Assembly: GCF_014235785.1 (NCBI RefSeq)
Contig: NZ_CP060137.1
Span: 1,116,001-1,180,000, forward strand
DNA from: Bacillus sp. PAMC26568
GTDB taxonomy: Bacteria > Bacillota > Bacilli > Bacillales > Bacillaceae
Length of the DNA: 64,000 nt
Direction: 5' to 3'
The stretch's first letter is position 1. Each line of letters starts with the position of its first letter. The notes under the pieces are model-generated. The model was given only the letters and a program-made list of their open reading frames with translations. It searched no databases and was not told where the DNA came from. Below, piece by piece: positions 9,120 through 16,866 of the stretch. A program made the translations under genes and the position numbers.

Positions 9120-9183
9120 TCATTAACAACCAATAGGCCATTGTCATATACTACCGTAGCTTTTTTCGGAAGGGGCATGGTTT

Positions 9184-9819
9184 ATGGTTGCAGCTGCATC
9201 ACTCATATTATTAGCATTTGCAGTAAGTTTGGATAGTTTTTCAGTAGGCTTTACCTATGGTTTAAGAAGAATGAGCATGCCATTTAAATCAATTATAATT
9301 ATTGCCTGCTGTTCAGCAGTCACATTGCTTTTGGCAATGGGAGTCGGTCACTTGCTCACTTCATTTCTCCCGCACAGCCTGACTTCAAAGCTTGGCGGTA
9401 TGATATTAATTGCGATCGGTGTTTGGGTGCTGTATCAATTTTTCCAGCCGGTAAAAGAAATGACACAGGAAGAATCAGAGAAAACATTGCTTAACTTGGA
9501 AATTAAATCGTTCGGGATTGTGATCAATATCTTAAGCCGTCCGGCTGCGGCGGATATTGATAAGTCTGGGACCATTACTGGAGTCGAGGCTTTGCTGCTG
9601 GGATTCGCGCTGTCTTTGGATGCGTTCGGAGCGGGAATTGGTGCAGCGCTTTTAGGGTATTCACCGATCATGATGAGTCTATTAGTGGCAGTTATGAGTT
9701 CACTCTTTGTTGCGTTAGGTATTAAATCCGGACATCTATTTTCACGATTCAGCTGGATGGATAAACTCTCATTTTTACCGGGAGTGCTGCTGATCGTGTT
9801 AGGAATATGGAAGCTATAG
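9184..9819 (+). CDS. ytaF: Sporulation membrane protein YtaF
   Basis: Predicted integral membrane protein of 211 residues with about six hydrophobic helices arranged as two similar halves: LAFAVSLDSFSVGFTYG near the N-terminus and LLGFALSLDAFGAGIGAALL in the second half. This duplicated LD-containing helix is the pattern of the YtaF/MntP-like group. The B. subtilis relative is expressed during sporulation; its biochemical activity is not known to me, and cation export would be a guess from the MntP resemblance. AGGGG lies 8 bp before the ATG. It sits between mutM and coaE, as in B. subtilis. Confidence 0.88.
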   Translation: MVAAASLILLAFAVSLDSFSVGFTYGLRRMSMPFKSIIIIACCSAVTLLLAMGVGHLLTSFLPHSLTSKLGGMILIAIGVWVLYQFFQPVKEMTQEESEKTLLNLEIKSFGIVINILSRPAAADIDKSGTITGVEALLLGFALSLDAFGAGIGAALLGYSPIMMSLLVAVMSSLFVALGIKSGHLFSRFSWMDKLSFLPGVLLIVLGIWKL

Positions 9820-9837
9820 CGATTGGTGGGGTTGGAA

Positions 9838-10443
9838 ATGACGTTGACGATAGGATTAACAGGCGGAATTGCAAGCGGAAAAAGCACCGTATCAAATATG
9901 TTTAAGGAAAAAAACATACCAGTTATTGATGCAGACTTGATCGCCAAGCAGGTAGTTGAAGTAGGAGAACCTGCGTATCTGCAAGTGACAGATACATTCG
10001 GTCCTTCCATCTTAAAAGAAGATGGTTCCATTGACCGTGAAAAATTAGGCACGATTGTTTTTCAAAATGAGACGGAGCGGAAAAAATTGAATAACATCGT
10101 TCATCCTGCTGTCCGCATGGAAATGCTCAAGCAAAAAGAAGAAGCAGAAAATAGAAATGAGCCGGCAGTTGTACTCGATATCCCGCTGCTATTTGAAAGC
10201 AAGCTTTCTTATTTGTCTGATGTGACACTTGTAGTCTATGTTGATCCACACGTTCAGCTGGAGAGGCTGATGAAACGAAATCATTTTACAAAGGAAGAAG
10301 CACAGTGGCGAATTCAGTCACAGCTGCCTTTGCGAGATAAAAAAGACATGGCCGATGAAGTAATTGACAACAATGGATCGCTGGAACAGACGGAAAAACA
10401 ATTTGAAATGCTCCTGAACAAATGGAATCTAGCTTCTATATGA
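9838..10443 (+). CDS. coaE: Dephospho-CoA kinase
   Basis: Phosphorylates the 3'-hydroxyl of dephospho-CoA with ATP, the last step of coenzyme A synthesis. The 201-residue protein opens with a P-loop, [12 protein letters not shown], followed by [11 protein letters not shown], and has the lid region [20 protein letters not shown], all typical of CoaE. ATG at 9838 follows GGTGGGGTTGG; an in-frame TTG at 9823 is less likely. It is the last gene of the polA cluster. Confidence 0.95.
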   Translation: MTLTIGLTGGIASGKSTVSNMFKEKNIPVIDADLIAKQVVEVGEPAYLQVTDTFGPSILKEDGSIDREKLGTIVFQNETERKKLNNIVHPAVRMEMLKQKEEAENRNEPAVVLDIPLLFESKLSYLSDVTLVVYVDPHVQLERLMKRNHFTKEEAQWRIQSQLPLRDKKDMADEVIDNNGSLEQTEKQFEMLLNKWNLASI

Positions 10444-10502
10444 GGCAGGATTTCTTTTTTTTTTTGAAAAAAAACATTTTAATCATCCTATTTATAGTTA
10501 AA

Positions 10503-10547
10503 TGTGATATACTATTTATGAAATTAAGCATATATTAGTATATCACA
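10503..10547. promoter_or_regulatory. Inverted pair of CcpN-like operators before gapB
   Basis: TGTGATATACT at 10503-10513 and its exact reverse complement AGTATATCACA at 10537-10547 form a perfect 11-bp inverted pair with a 23-bp spacer. Each fits the CcpN consensus I remember (TRTGHYATAYW). In B. subtilis CcpN represses gapB and pckA during glycolytic growth, so position and gene both fit. The ATG of gapB is 21 bp downstream. The first site includes a -10-like TATACT. Confidence 0.75.
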
Positions 10548-10568
10548 TAATCCGGAAGGGGTAATGGT

Positions 10569-11591
10569 ATGAAAGCGAAGATTGCCATTAACGGTTTTGG
10601 TCGCATTGGGAGAATGGTATTTAGAAAAGCAATATTTGAAGAGAATTTATCGATTGTGGCGATCAACGCAAGCTATCCTGCTGAAACGTTGGCGCACATG
10701 ATAAAATATGATACAAATCACGGGAAATTCGATGGGGAAGTTATTCCTGGTGATGAGTGTTTAATCGTAAACGGGCACAAAATTCAGCTTTTAAATTTCA
10801 GAGATCCAAGGGAATTGCCTTGGGGATTGTTGGATATTGACATCGTGATTGAAGCTACGGGTAAATTCAATGACGGAGAAAAAGCAATGTATCACGTACA
10901 GGCAGGAGCCAAGAAAGTCGTCTTGACAGCACCTGGAAAAAATGAAGACATAACGGTTGTGATGGGTGTAAATGAAGAGGCTTACAATCATGATCAGCAT
11001 GTTATTATTTCAAATGCTTCTTGTACAACAAACTGTCTGGCACCAGTTGTAAAAGTGCTTGATGAGCAATTTGGAATCGAAAATGGATTAATGACAACTG
11101 TACATGCCTACACAAACGATCAAAAAAATATAGATAATCCTCATAAAGATTTGCGCAGAGCAAGAGCATGCGGCCAGTCGATTATTCCGACAACGACAGG
11201 AGCAGCAAAAGCGCTGTCACTCGTATTGCCTCATCTGCAAGGGAAGCTGCACGGTATGGCGCTTCGAGTACCGACGCCAAATGTATCCCTTGTTGATCTT
11301 GTAGTCGATGTGAAAAGAGACGTAACAGTTGAAGAAGTCAGCTCAGCATTTATGACAGCTGCAAGCGGATCCCTTCATGGCGTCCTTGATTTCACGACAG
11401 AGCCGCTCGTTTCCATTGATTTTAACACAAATCCTCATTCAGCAATCATTGATGGATTATCGACAATGGTCATGGCAAACCGCAAGATAAAAGTCCTTGC
11501 ATGGTATGACAATGAATGGGGCTACTCATGCCGGGTCGTTGATTTAGTCCAATTCGTCGCTTCAAAAATGAAGCGATTATCAGCTGTATAA
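10569..11591 (+). CDS. gapB: Glyceraldehyde-3-phosphate dehydrogenase, gluconeogenic (GapB type)
   Basis: Interconverts 1,3-bisphosphoglycerate and glyceraldehyde-3-phosphate; GapB-type enzymes work in the gluconeogenic direction with NADP(H). The 340-residue protein has the Rossmann start KIAINGFGRIGRMVFRKA and the active-site motif NASCTTNCLAPV with catalytic C152. The assignment to GapB rather than glycolytic GapA rests on sequence character, the position next to coaE and speD as in B. subtilis, and the CcpN-like operators upstream. A terminator follows directly. Confidence 0.93.
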   Translation: MKAKIAINGFGRIGRMVFRKAIFEENLSIVAINASYPAETLAHMIKYDTNHGKFDGEVIPGDECLIVNGHKIQLLNFRDPRELPWGLLDIDIVIEATGKFNDGEKAMYHVQAGAKKVVLTAPGKNEDITVVMGVNEEAYNHDQHVIISNASCTTNCLAPVVKVLDEQFGIENGLMTTVHAYTNDQKNIDNPHKDLRRARACGQSIIPTTTGAAKALSLVLPHLQGKLHGMALRVPTPNVSLVDLVVDVKRDVTVEEVSSAFMTAASGSLHGVLDFTTEPLVSIDFNTNPHSAIIDGLSTMVMANRKIKVLAWYDNEWGYSCRVVDLVQFVASKMKRLSAV

Positions 11592-11601
11592 TATAGGATT
11601 C

Positions 11602-11633
11602 AAAAACAGGCTGCGCTGTCAGCCTGTTTTTTA
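11602..11633 (+). terminator. gapB terminator
   Basis: AAACAGGCTG and CAGCCTGTTT form a perfect stem around a 6-nt loop, followed by a T run. It is placed 11 bp after the gapB stop. Confidence 0.92.
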
Positions 11634-12023
11634 TTGTCTCAAAGTACAGATAATAAGAACTCCATTTCGGATCGTTAATGAAGATTACCGGATAAAAAAG
11701 GCCTCGGGTCGGATTATTAGAGTCGCTTTCAAGATAGTAAATCAGGATAAAGTGAATATAAAAATAAAAAATTATTACCAAACAGGAATTTACAGTCTAA
11801 AACTGAAAAATATATCGATCCAATCCCCAAAAAGAGTAATCGTGTGCTGAAAAGGATTTTATTGAAAATATAGTCTGAAAATGCCAATATCATCAGAAAT
11901 AGAAAAATTAGAAGATAACGCAAACGCTTTTGCTTAAAAATAGGCAAGTAAAACAAAATGAGCAATAGCGGGCACTGCGGTTCTTATGAAATTAAGAGCT
12001 TCATATTTTTCGAAAAAAGTTTG
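11634..12023. other. Gene-free AT-rich spacer between gapB and speD
   Basis: About 390 bp with no convincing gene. One minus-strand frame (11729-11965) is rich in Leu, Phe and Ile but starts with TTG and has no ribosome site, so I attribute it to base composition. Confidence 0.5.
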
Positions 12024-12052
12024 TTGCAAAAATAAACTAAAGGAAGTATACT
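12024..12052 (+). promoter_or_regulatory. SigA promoter of speD
   Basis: TTGCAA (12024-12029) and TATACT (12047-12052) are separated by exactly 17 bp. The predicted start near 12059 gives a leader of about 140 nt before the speD ATG. Confidence 0.75.
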
Positions 12053-12059
12053 ATTTTTC

Positions 12060-12200
12060 GTGAACTTCTTATTAAGCACGGCCTTGTGGCTACTTAAAGG
12101 GTTAGGACCTCTTTGGACTAACTTTCCCCCGTGGTAGTTGAACAAACCATTTGCGAAGAATTCATGTAAACTAATTTTGCTAAAGGGGGATCCATTAAAA
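12060..12200 (+). promoter_or_regulatory. Structured 5' leader of speD, possible cis-regulatory RNA
   Basis: The leader contains a stem TTAAG/CTTAA (12072-12076 with 12093-12097) enclosing GCC/GGC (12081-12083 with 12088-12090), then a second hairpin GTTAG/CTAAC (12101-12105 with 12118-12122). A run TCCCCC (12125-12130) is complementary to GGGGGA (12185-12190), the Shine-Dalgarno of speD, and could mask it. I do not recognise the S-box, SAM-II or preQ1 core in it. A ligand and regulatory role are inference. Confidence 0.4.
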
Positions 12201-12581
12201 ATGGAAACAATGGGACGTCACGTCATCTCAGAATTATGGGGATGCGATTTTGATAAACTGAATGATATGGAATACATTGAGAAAACGTTTGTAAATGCTG
12301 CTTTAAAATCAGGTGCCGAAGTACGCGAGGTTGCCTTTCATAAATTTGCTCCACAAGGTGTAAGCGGCGTTGTTATTATCTCTGAATCACATTTAACAAT
12401 TCACAGCTTTCCTGAACACGGATATGCAAGCATCGATGTATATACATGCGGTGACTTAAATCCGAATATTGCTGCAGACTATATTGCGGAAGCTCTTGGT
12501 GCGCAAACGCGTGAGAATATTGAGATTCCTCGCGGCATGGGTCCAGTACAAGTTAAACAAGCTCAAGTAAAAGCTCTTTAA
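12201..12581 (+). CDS. speD: S-adenosylmethionine decarboxylase proenzyme (short form)
   Basis: Makes decarboxylated SAM, the aminopropyl donor for spermidine synthesis. The 126-residue precursor self-cleaves to form a pyruvoyl cofactor; the cleavage site is E62/S63 in [10 protein letters not shown], followed by [14 protein letters not shown]. Length fits the short bacterial class. ATG at 12201 follows AAAGGGGGA; an in-frame upstream ATG at 12138 falls inside the structured leader and would add 21 unrelated residues. speE is not in the window. Confidence 0.95.
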   Translation: METMGRHVISELWGCDFDKLNDMEYIEKTFVNAALKSGAEVREVAFHKFAPQGVSGVVIISESHLTIHSFPEHGYASIDVYTCGDLNPNIAADYIAEALGAQTRENIEIPRGMGPVQVKQAQVKAL

Positions 12582-12606
12582 TGATGATTGATTTTAATGT
12601 AAAATA

Positions 12607-12634
12607 AAAGAGGTGCGAACTGCACCTCTTTTTC
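12607..12634 (+). terminator. speD terminator
   Basis: AAAGAGGTGC and GCACCTCTTT pair perfectly around a 5-nt loop and run into T residues. Confidence 0.92.
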
Positions 12635-12723
12635 TTATTTTATAGTGAAAGTTATGAATAAAACCGCAGATATTGCAGGATATACATATTGAGAGAATCT
12701 AGTAAAGGAGCTTTACGCCGATT

Positions 12724-13122
12724 ATGAGTATGCTTAGAAAAATGAAGACGTTCCTTTCGAAAGATCAGGAAACATCAGAGAATCATTATGATGAAGCTTT
12801 AAAAAGCCATTATTACAAAATAACTGCTAAAAAAGCGATTGAAGCAGTTGAAAACGTATTCAGCAGGCAGCCTGGAGTCTCTATTACCTCTGTATCAGAA
12901 GAGCGGGGCGAGATATGCATTGTTTTTGAAAAACCCAAAAAAGCATTGATGACCGTAACCATTGTTTCAGTGAGACCTTATGAAACGGCCATTGATTTTA
13001 ATGTATCAGCGGATACAAAACTTGCATCTGATTTTGGCTTTAGCCGCAAACTAATTATAGAAGCCTACGAGAAGCTGAATAAAGCTCTTCCGTTTATAGG
13101 TACAGGACTGCATTCAAAGTGA
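12724..13122 (+). CDS. Conserved cytosolic protein of unknown function
   Basis: A 132-residue soluble protein without signal peptide or membrane helix. After a charged N-terminus it reads as an alpha/beta fold: helix KAIEAVENVFSR, strands ISITSVSEERGEICIVFE-like and MTVTIVSVRPYETAIDFNV, then a helix near the end. AAAGGAG (12704-12710) lies 13 bp before the ATG, rather far. It sits between speD and nrdR, where B. subtilis has no gene that I recall. I do not recognise a catalytic motif and assign no function. Confidence 0.75.
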   Translation: MSMLRKMKTFLSKDQETSENHYDEALKSHYYKITAKKAIEAVENVFSRQPGVSITSVSEERGEICIVFEKPKKALMTVTIVSVRPYETAIDFNVSADTKLASDFGFSRKLIIEAYEKLNKALPFIGTGLHSK

Positions 13123-13194
13123 TTCTTGCTGCTTAAAGATTATTTTCATAAAATAAAAGAACAACCTTGATGCTTGTGGATTGGAGCTGGTAGT

Positions 13195-13653
13195 ATGAAA
13201 TGTCCTTCTTGTCAGCATAATGGAACAAGGGTGCTTGATTCCCGGCCTGTTGATGAAGGTAAGTCGATCAGAAGACGGCGCGAATGCGAAGAATGCCAAT
13301 ATCGCTTCACTACCTTTGAAAAAGTGGAGGAAATTCCGCTGATCGTTGTAAAAAAAGAAGGCGTTAGAGAAGAGTTCAGCAAGGAGAAAATCCTGAGGGG
13401 CTTGATTAAAGCATGTGAAAAGCGTCCCGTCCCGCTTACGCAATTAGAAGAAATCGTTCAAGATATTGAAAAAGAACTTAGAAATCAAGGGGTTTCAGAA
13501 GTGAACAGTGAAATCATCGGTGAAATGGTGATGGACAGGCTGGCACTTGTTGATGAGGTGGCATACGTCCGTTTTGCTTCTGTTTACCGTCAATTTAAGG
13601 ATATTAATGTTTTTATACAGGAATTATCAGAACTGATTAAAAAGGTAAAATAA
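13195..13653 (+). CDS. nrdR: Transcriptional repressor NrdR
   Basis: ATP/dATP-sensing repressor of ribonucleotide reductase genes. The 152-residue protein has an N-terminal zinc ribbon with C3, C6, C31 and C34 (MKCPSC...CEEC), the RRRREC basic stretch, and an ATP-cone domain from about 48 to 138 ([20 protein letters not shown]). The ATG at 13195 is preceded by GGAGCTGG. It lies just before dnaB-dnaI, as in B. subtilis (ytcG). NrdR-box targets would be elsewhere; no nrd gene is in this window. Confidence 0.95.
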   Translation: MKCPSCQHNGTRVLDSRPVDEGKSIRRRRECEECQYRFTTFEKVEEIPLIVVKKEGVREEFSKEKILRGLIKACEKRPVPLTQLEEIVQDIEKELRNQGVSEVNSEIIGEMVMDRLALVDEVAYVRFASVYRQFKDINVFIQELSELIKKVK

Positions 13654-13688
13654 AGAGCTTATGAAGGAATCGCTTCAAGCTCTTTTTT
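13653..13688 (+). terminator. nrdR terminator
   Basis: AAGAGCTT...GAAG with CTTC...AAGCTCTT forms a stem with a small internal mismatch, followed by six T residues. Confidence 0.85.
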
Positions 13689-13701
13689 CAACTTAGTAAA
13701 T

Positions 13702-13813
13702 GGCTTTTTTCGAAATGATTGCTGTTTTCCAAATTCCTCATTTTATTATGAACTTAAACATAGATAAACAACATTAAAAGGATAAAAAAACAGCAGTGCC
13801 TTAGAAAAGAGCC
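13702..13813. mobile_element. Short degenerate relative of the MITE-like repeats
   Basis: A 112-bp AT-rich stretch has 27-nt imperfect inverted ends: the left begins GGCTTTTTTCGAAATGATTG and ends TGCTGTTTT; the right, read on the minus strand, begins GGCTCTTTTCTAA and ends TGCTGTTTT, about 21 of 27 matching. The outermost GGCTCTTTTC is the same as in the copies at 86, 5269 and 34676. Flanks TAGTAAAT and TATGAAAT match at 6 of 8. It lies immediately before dnaB. Confidence 0.55.
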
Positions 13814-13833
13814 TATGAAATAGAGGGAACGAA

Positions 13834-15246
13834 ATGGACAAGCATTGGAAACAGCTATTGCCTGTGGATCGGTATTTGGTCAAAATGAATGGTGTGCTTC
13901 AGGATTTTGACCGTAAAATCTTAACGCTGCTCTACCAGCCGCTTTTAGGTGCTAAATGCTATGGCCTTTATATGACGCTCTGGGCGGAACTGGAGCAGGA
14001 CCGGCTATGGAGCAAGGAAACGACGCATCACGGGTTAATGTCGCTGATGCAAAGCAATTTAAGAGAAATTTATGAAGAGCGGATTAAGCTTGAAGGCATC
14101 GGCTTATTAAGAACACATCAGAAAGAACAAGAAGACTCAAATCTATACATCTACGAATTAATACCGCCTCTATTGCCCGGGGAGTTTTTTCAGGACGGTG
14201 TATTAAACATTTATTTATATAATCGCGTCGGCAAAACCAAATATAATCAGCTGAAAAAGTTTTTTGCTGACAGCAGCCTGCCGCAAGATCTGATTCAGAT
14301 TACACGGCCTTTTAATGAGGTATTTCAATCCCTGCAGCCGAGCGAAATGATGTCAAGAATGGCAGACGAAGCAGAAGAGGATCTAAATTTGAGAAAGGAC
14401 TCAGAATTTTTCCAATCAGGGGAAGCTGCATCTCCGCAGATGACAGACGATGTTTTTGATTTTGACTTATTTTTTGCAGGCTTGTCTGATGCAGTCATTC
14501 CGAAAAAATCGATTACGAAAAAAGTGAAAGAAACCATTAAAAAGCTTTCTTACTTATATGGCATTAACGCAATGGAAATGAAAAATGTAGTCATGAATGC
14601 TATTGATGCAAATGAAACAATCCAAGTGGAGAACCTGAGAAAGGCTGCAAGAGATTGGTATCAATTTGAGCACGGTGAAAAACTGCCTGCACTTGCGGAT
14701 AAAATTCAGCCTGTTTTTTTAAAGTCTGGACCTTCTTCAAACAAGGAACTTTCACAGGAGGAAATGATCATCAAACAGCTTGATTCTATTTCGCCAAAGC
14801 AATTTTTGATGGACCTGGCGGATGGAATTGAGCCTTCAGCTGCAGATTTGCAAATTGTTGAAGAAGTGATGTTTAAACAAAAGCTGCATCCTGGTGTAGT
14901 AAATGTATTGATTTATTATGTTATGTTAAAAACAGATATGAAGCTTTCAAAAACATATGTACAAAAAATTGCCAGCCATTGGGCAAGAAAACAAGTAACA
15001 ACTGTAAAAGCGGCTATGGACCTTGCCAAACAGGAACACCGTCAATATCAAGAATGGGCCGAGAAGAAAACGACTGCGGCCAAAACGGGCAAAAAGGTGA
15101 TTCGGAAAGAACGATTGCCTGATTGGCTGAAAGATGATTTGGAAAAACCGGAAACGAAACAGGAAATTGATCAAAAAGAAGTTGACCTGGAGCGAAAGCA
15201 GCTTGAAGAAAAATTAAGACAATTCAGGGAGCAGAAGTCTGAATAA
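13834..15246 (+). CDS. dnaB: Replication initiation and membrane-attachment protein DnaB
   Basis: Component of the Gram-positive helicase-loading machinery; with DnaD it recruits DnaI and the DnaC helicase to oriC and stalled forks. It is not the E. coli helicase of the same name. The 470-residue protein has an N-terminal DDBH1-type winged-helix region (about 1-150), a linker rich in Asp/Phe, a C-terminal DDBH2 domain (about 320-405, with LHPGVVNVLIYYVMLKTDM) and a highly charged Lys/Glu tail. GAGGGAA precedes the ATG. It is paired with dnaI 18 bp downstream. Confidence 0.94.
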   Translation: MDKHWKQLLPVDRYLVKMNGVLQDFDRKILTLLYQPLLGAKCYGLYMTLWAELEQDRLWSKETTHHGLMSLMQSNLREIYEERIKLEGIGLLRTHQKEQEDSNLYIYELIPPLLPGEFFQDGVLNIYLYNRVGKTKYNQLKKFFADSSLPQDLIQITRPFNEVFQSLQPSEMMSRMADEAEEDLNLRKDSEFFQSGEAASPQMTDDVFDFDLFFAGLSDAVIPKKSITKKVKETIKKLSYLYGINAMEMKNVVMNAIDANETIQVENLRKAARDWYQFEHGEKLPALADKIQPVFLKSGPSSNKELSQEEMIIKQLDSISPKQFLMDLADGIEPSAADLQIVEEVMFKQKLHPGVVNVLIYYVMLKTDMKLSKTYVQKIASHWARKQVTTVKAAMDLAKQEHRQYQEWAEKKTTAAKTGKKVIRKERLPDWLKDDLEKPETKQEIDQKEVDLERKQLEEKLRQFREQKSE

Positions 15247-15264
15247 TAGGGGAGGTGTGATCAG

Positions 15265-16200
15265 GTGGAATCAATCAATAAAACATTAAATGGACTAGCA
15301 AATCGTAAGGATTTTCAAAAACGGATGAGCACGATGAAAGCGCAAATTATGAAACATCCGGATGTTCAAAAATTCCTTGACGAGCATCGTTCGGAAATAG
15401 ACGATGCGATGATTAATCGAAGCTTAATAAAATTGTATGAATACATCGGGCAAAGCAAACGATGCGCAGATTGTCCCAGCCTGTCAGAGTGCAAAAATTT
15501 AGTCGAAGGGTATCATCCTCATCTTATTCTTCAAGGGAAAACAATTGATTTGAAATATGAGGTTTGTCCAATGAAAGAAGCAGAGGATGAACGGAAAAAA
15601 CATCAGGCTTTGATAAAATCAATGTTTATTCCACGTGATATTTTGAATGCAAAGATGGAAGACATTGATATAAAAGAAGACAGCCGGATAAAGGCTGTCA
15701 ATAGGGCTCTCAGCTTCAGCAATGATTATGAACCTGGGAAAAATGTAAAAGGGATGTACCTTTACGGATCGTTTGGAGTCGGCAAAACATATATTCTTGG
15801 TGCGATTGCAAATGAGCTGGCAAAGAAAAAAATCTCTTCCATGCTCGTGTATGTCCCTGAATTTATGAGAGAGCTCAAAAGTTCATTGCATGACAATTCA
15901 CTTGAAGACAAAATTGATGCCGTGAAAAAAGTTCCCGTCCTTATGCTCGATGACATAGGCGCTGAAGCGATGTCAAGCTGGATTCGGGATGACATTTTAG
16001 GATCCATCCTCCAATACCGCATGCTTGAAAATCTGCCGACTTTCTTCACATCAAACTTCAGCATGAAGGACTTGCAGAGCCATTTATCCGTGACTCAGCG
16101 CGGAGAAGATGAACCTGTTAAGTCAGCAAGAATCATGGAGCGTATAAAATATCTTGCCGATTCTTACGAATTAAAGGGACGGAACTGGCGAGAAAGATAA
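15265..16200 (+). CDS. dnaI: Primosomal protein DnaI (helicase loader)
   Basis: AAA+ ATPase that loads the replicative helicase. The 311-residue protein has an N-terminal zinc-binding helicase-interaction domain with C67, C70, C76 and H84 (CADCPSLSECKN...H), then an AAA+ core with Walker A GSFGVGKT (about 170-177) and Walker B VLMLDDIGAE. The start is GTG at 15265, after GGGGAGGTG. It shares an operon with dnaB. Confidence 0.95.
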   Translation: MESINKTLNGLANRKDFQKRMSTMKAQIMKHPDVQKFLDEHRSEIDDAMINRSLIKLYEYIGQSKRCADCPSLSECKNLVEGYHPHLILQGKTIDLKYEVCPMKEAEDERKKHQALIKSMFIPRDILNAKMEDIDIKEDSRIKAVNRALSFSNDYEPGKNVKGMYLYGSFGVGKTYILGAIANELAKKKISSMLVYVPEFMRELKSSLHDNSLEDKIDAVKKVPVLMLDDIGAEAMSSWIRDDILGSILQYRMLENLPTFFTSNFSMKDLQSHLSVTQRGEDEPVKSARIMERIKYLADSYELKGRNWRER

Positions 16201-16216
16201 AGAGCAGCCTCTAGTG

Positions 16217-16246
16217 AACCACAGTTTTTTATAGACTGTGGTTTTG
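16217..16246 (+). terminator. dnaB-dnaI operon terminator
   Basis: AACCACAGT pairs with ACTGTGGTT around a 9-nt loop, followed by TTTTG. The T tract is short but the stem is perfect. Confidence 0.75.
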
Positions 16247-16340
16247 TCATTTTTATGAATTGAAATGTCTTCCTAGCTATTTTGATTGGAGTTAGTAAGG
16301 TCAAATCCAGAATAACGTATGGAAATCTGACAGTAATTGT

Positions 16341-16440
16341 CTGAACGGTCACAAACGAAGTTAATCGGTCATAAACAGGAATGAACGGTCATAAATTTTA
16401 CCCAAGCGGTCAGAAACAATGCTTGAGCGGTCAAACCAAT
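16341..16440. repeat. Degenerate 20-21 bp tandem array (CGGTCAtAAAC)
   Basis: Five units share a core CGGTCA followed by AAA, with the GGTC word at 16347, 16367, 16387, 16408 and 16429, so the period is 20, 20, 21 and 21 bp. A sixth weak unit may follow near 16449. The spacing is about two helical turns, so all cores lie on one DNA face. No open frame explains it. Function is unknown. Confidence 0.75.
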
Positions 16441-16595
16441 GCATGATCGCGATCACAGTCTAAGAAAGAGTGCTCTTTTGCTAGGAAAAGATATATTCTT
16501 CGTTTGGATGAGGATAGATATTCTGAAAGGGGTAAGGGAGCAAAACGGAATCTGGAATTAGGAGTTAAATGTCAGAGGGGGCATAAATTGCGTGT

Positions 16596-16650
16596 GAGCA
16601 GACAGAAACCGGTGCAAAGCGAGCACAGTTCCCGGTAAACCGAGCACAAA
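16596..16650. repeat. Degenerate GAGCACA repeats
   Basis: GAGCAGA (16596), GAGCACA (16621) and GAGCACA (16642) are each followed by similar spacer text containing CCGGT, with periods 25 and 21 bp. It is a second short array in the same 660-bp gap between dnaI and ytxC. The rest of that gap (16441-16595 and 16651-16860) shows nothing I can name. Confidence 0.45.
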
Positions 16651-16866
16651 TTGTTAATGAACTGTATTAGCCGCCCATAACAGGTCTTTGAGTACAGCCA
16701 ATCACAATAACATGACGTGCAAGTCCTCAATAGCACAATCCACAATGAAAATTTAGGTTAAACCAAATAGCTGCTTTTCACTTCATCGTTTTAATTTTCT
16801 GATTCTAATTTCCCTCTATCCGCCATATACATGAAATCAGGTATTGGCTAAAAAGGGGGGACAACC

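Noticed and set aside
11729-11965. Minus-strand hydrophobic frame of 78 codons between gapB and speD
   Set aside because: TTG start without a ribosome site in an AT-rich spacer; Leu/Phe/Ile richness follows from A/T-rich codons. A decayed membrane gene is possible but unsupported.
12060-12200. S-box (SAM-I) or preQ1 riboswitch before speD
   Set aside because: The conserved core words of those classes are absent by eye, so I report only an unassigned structured leader.
16341-16440. Possible CRISPR array
   Set aside because: Units are 20-21 bp with degenerate cores and no constant repeat/variable spacer structure; no cas gene is near.
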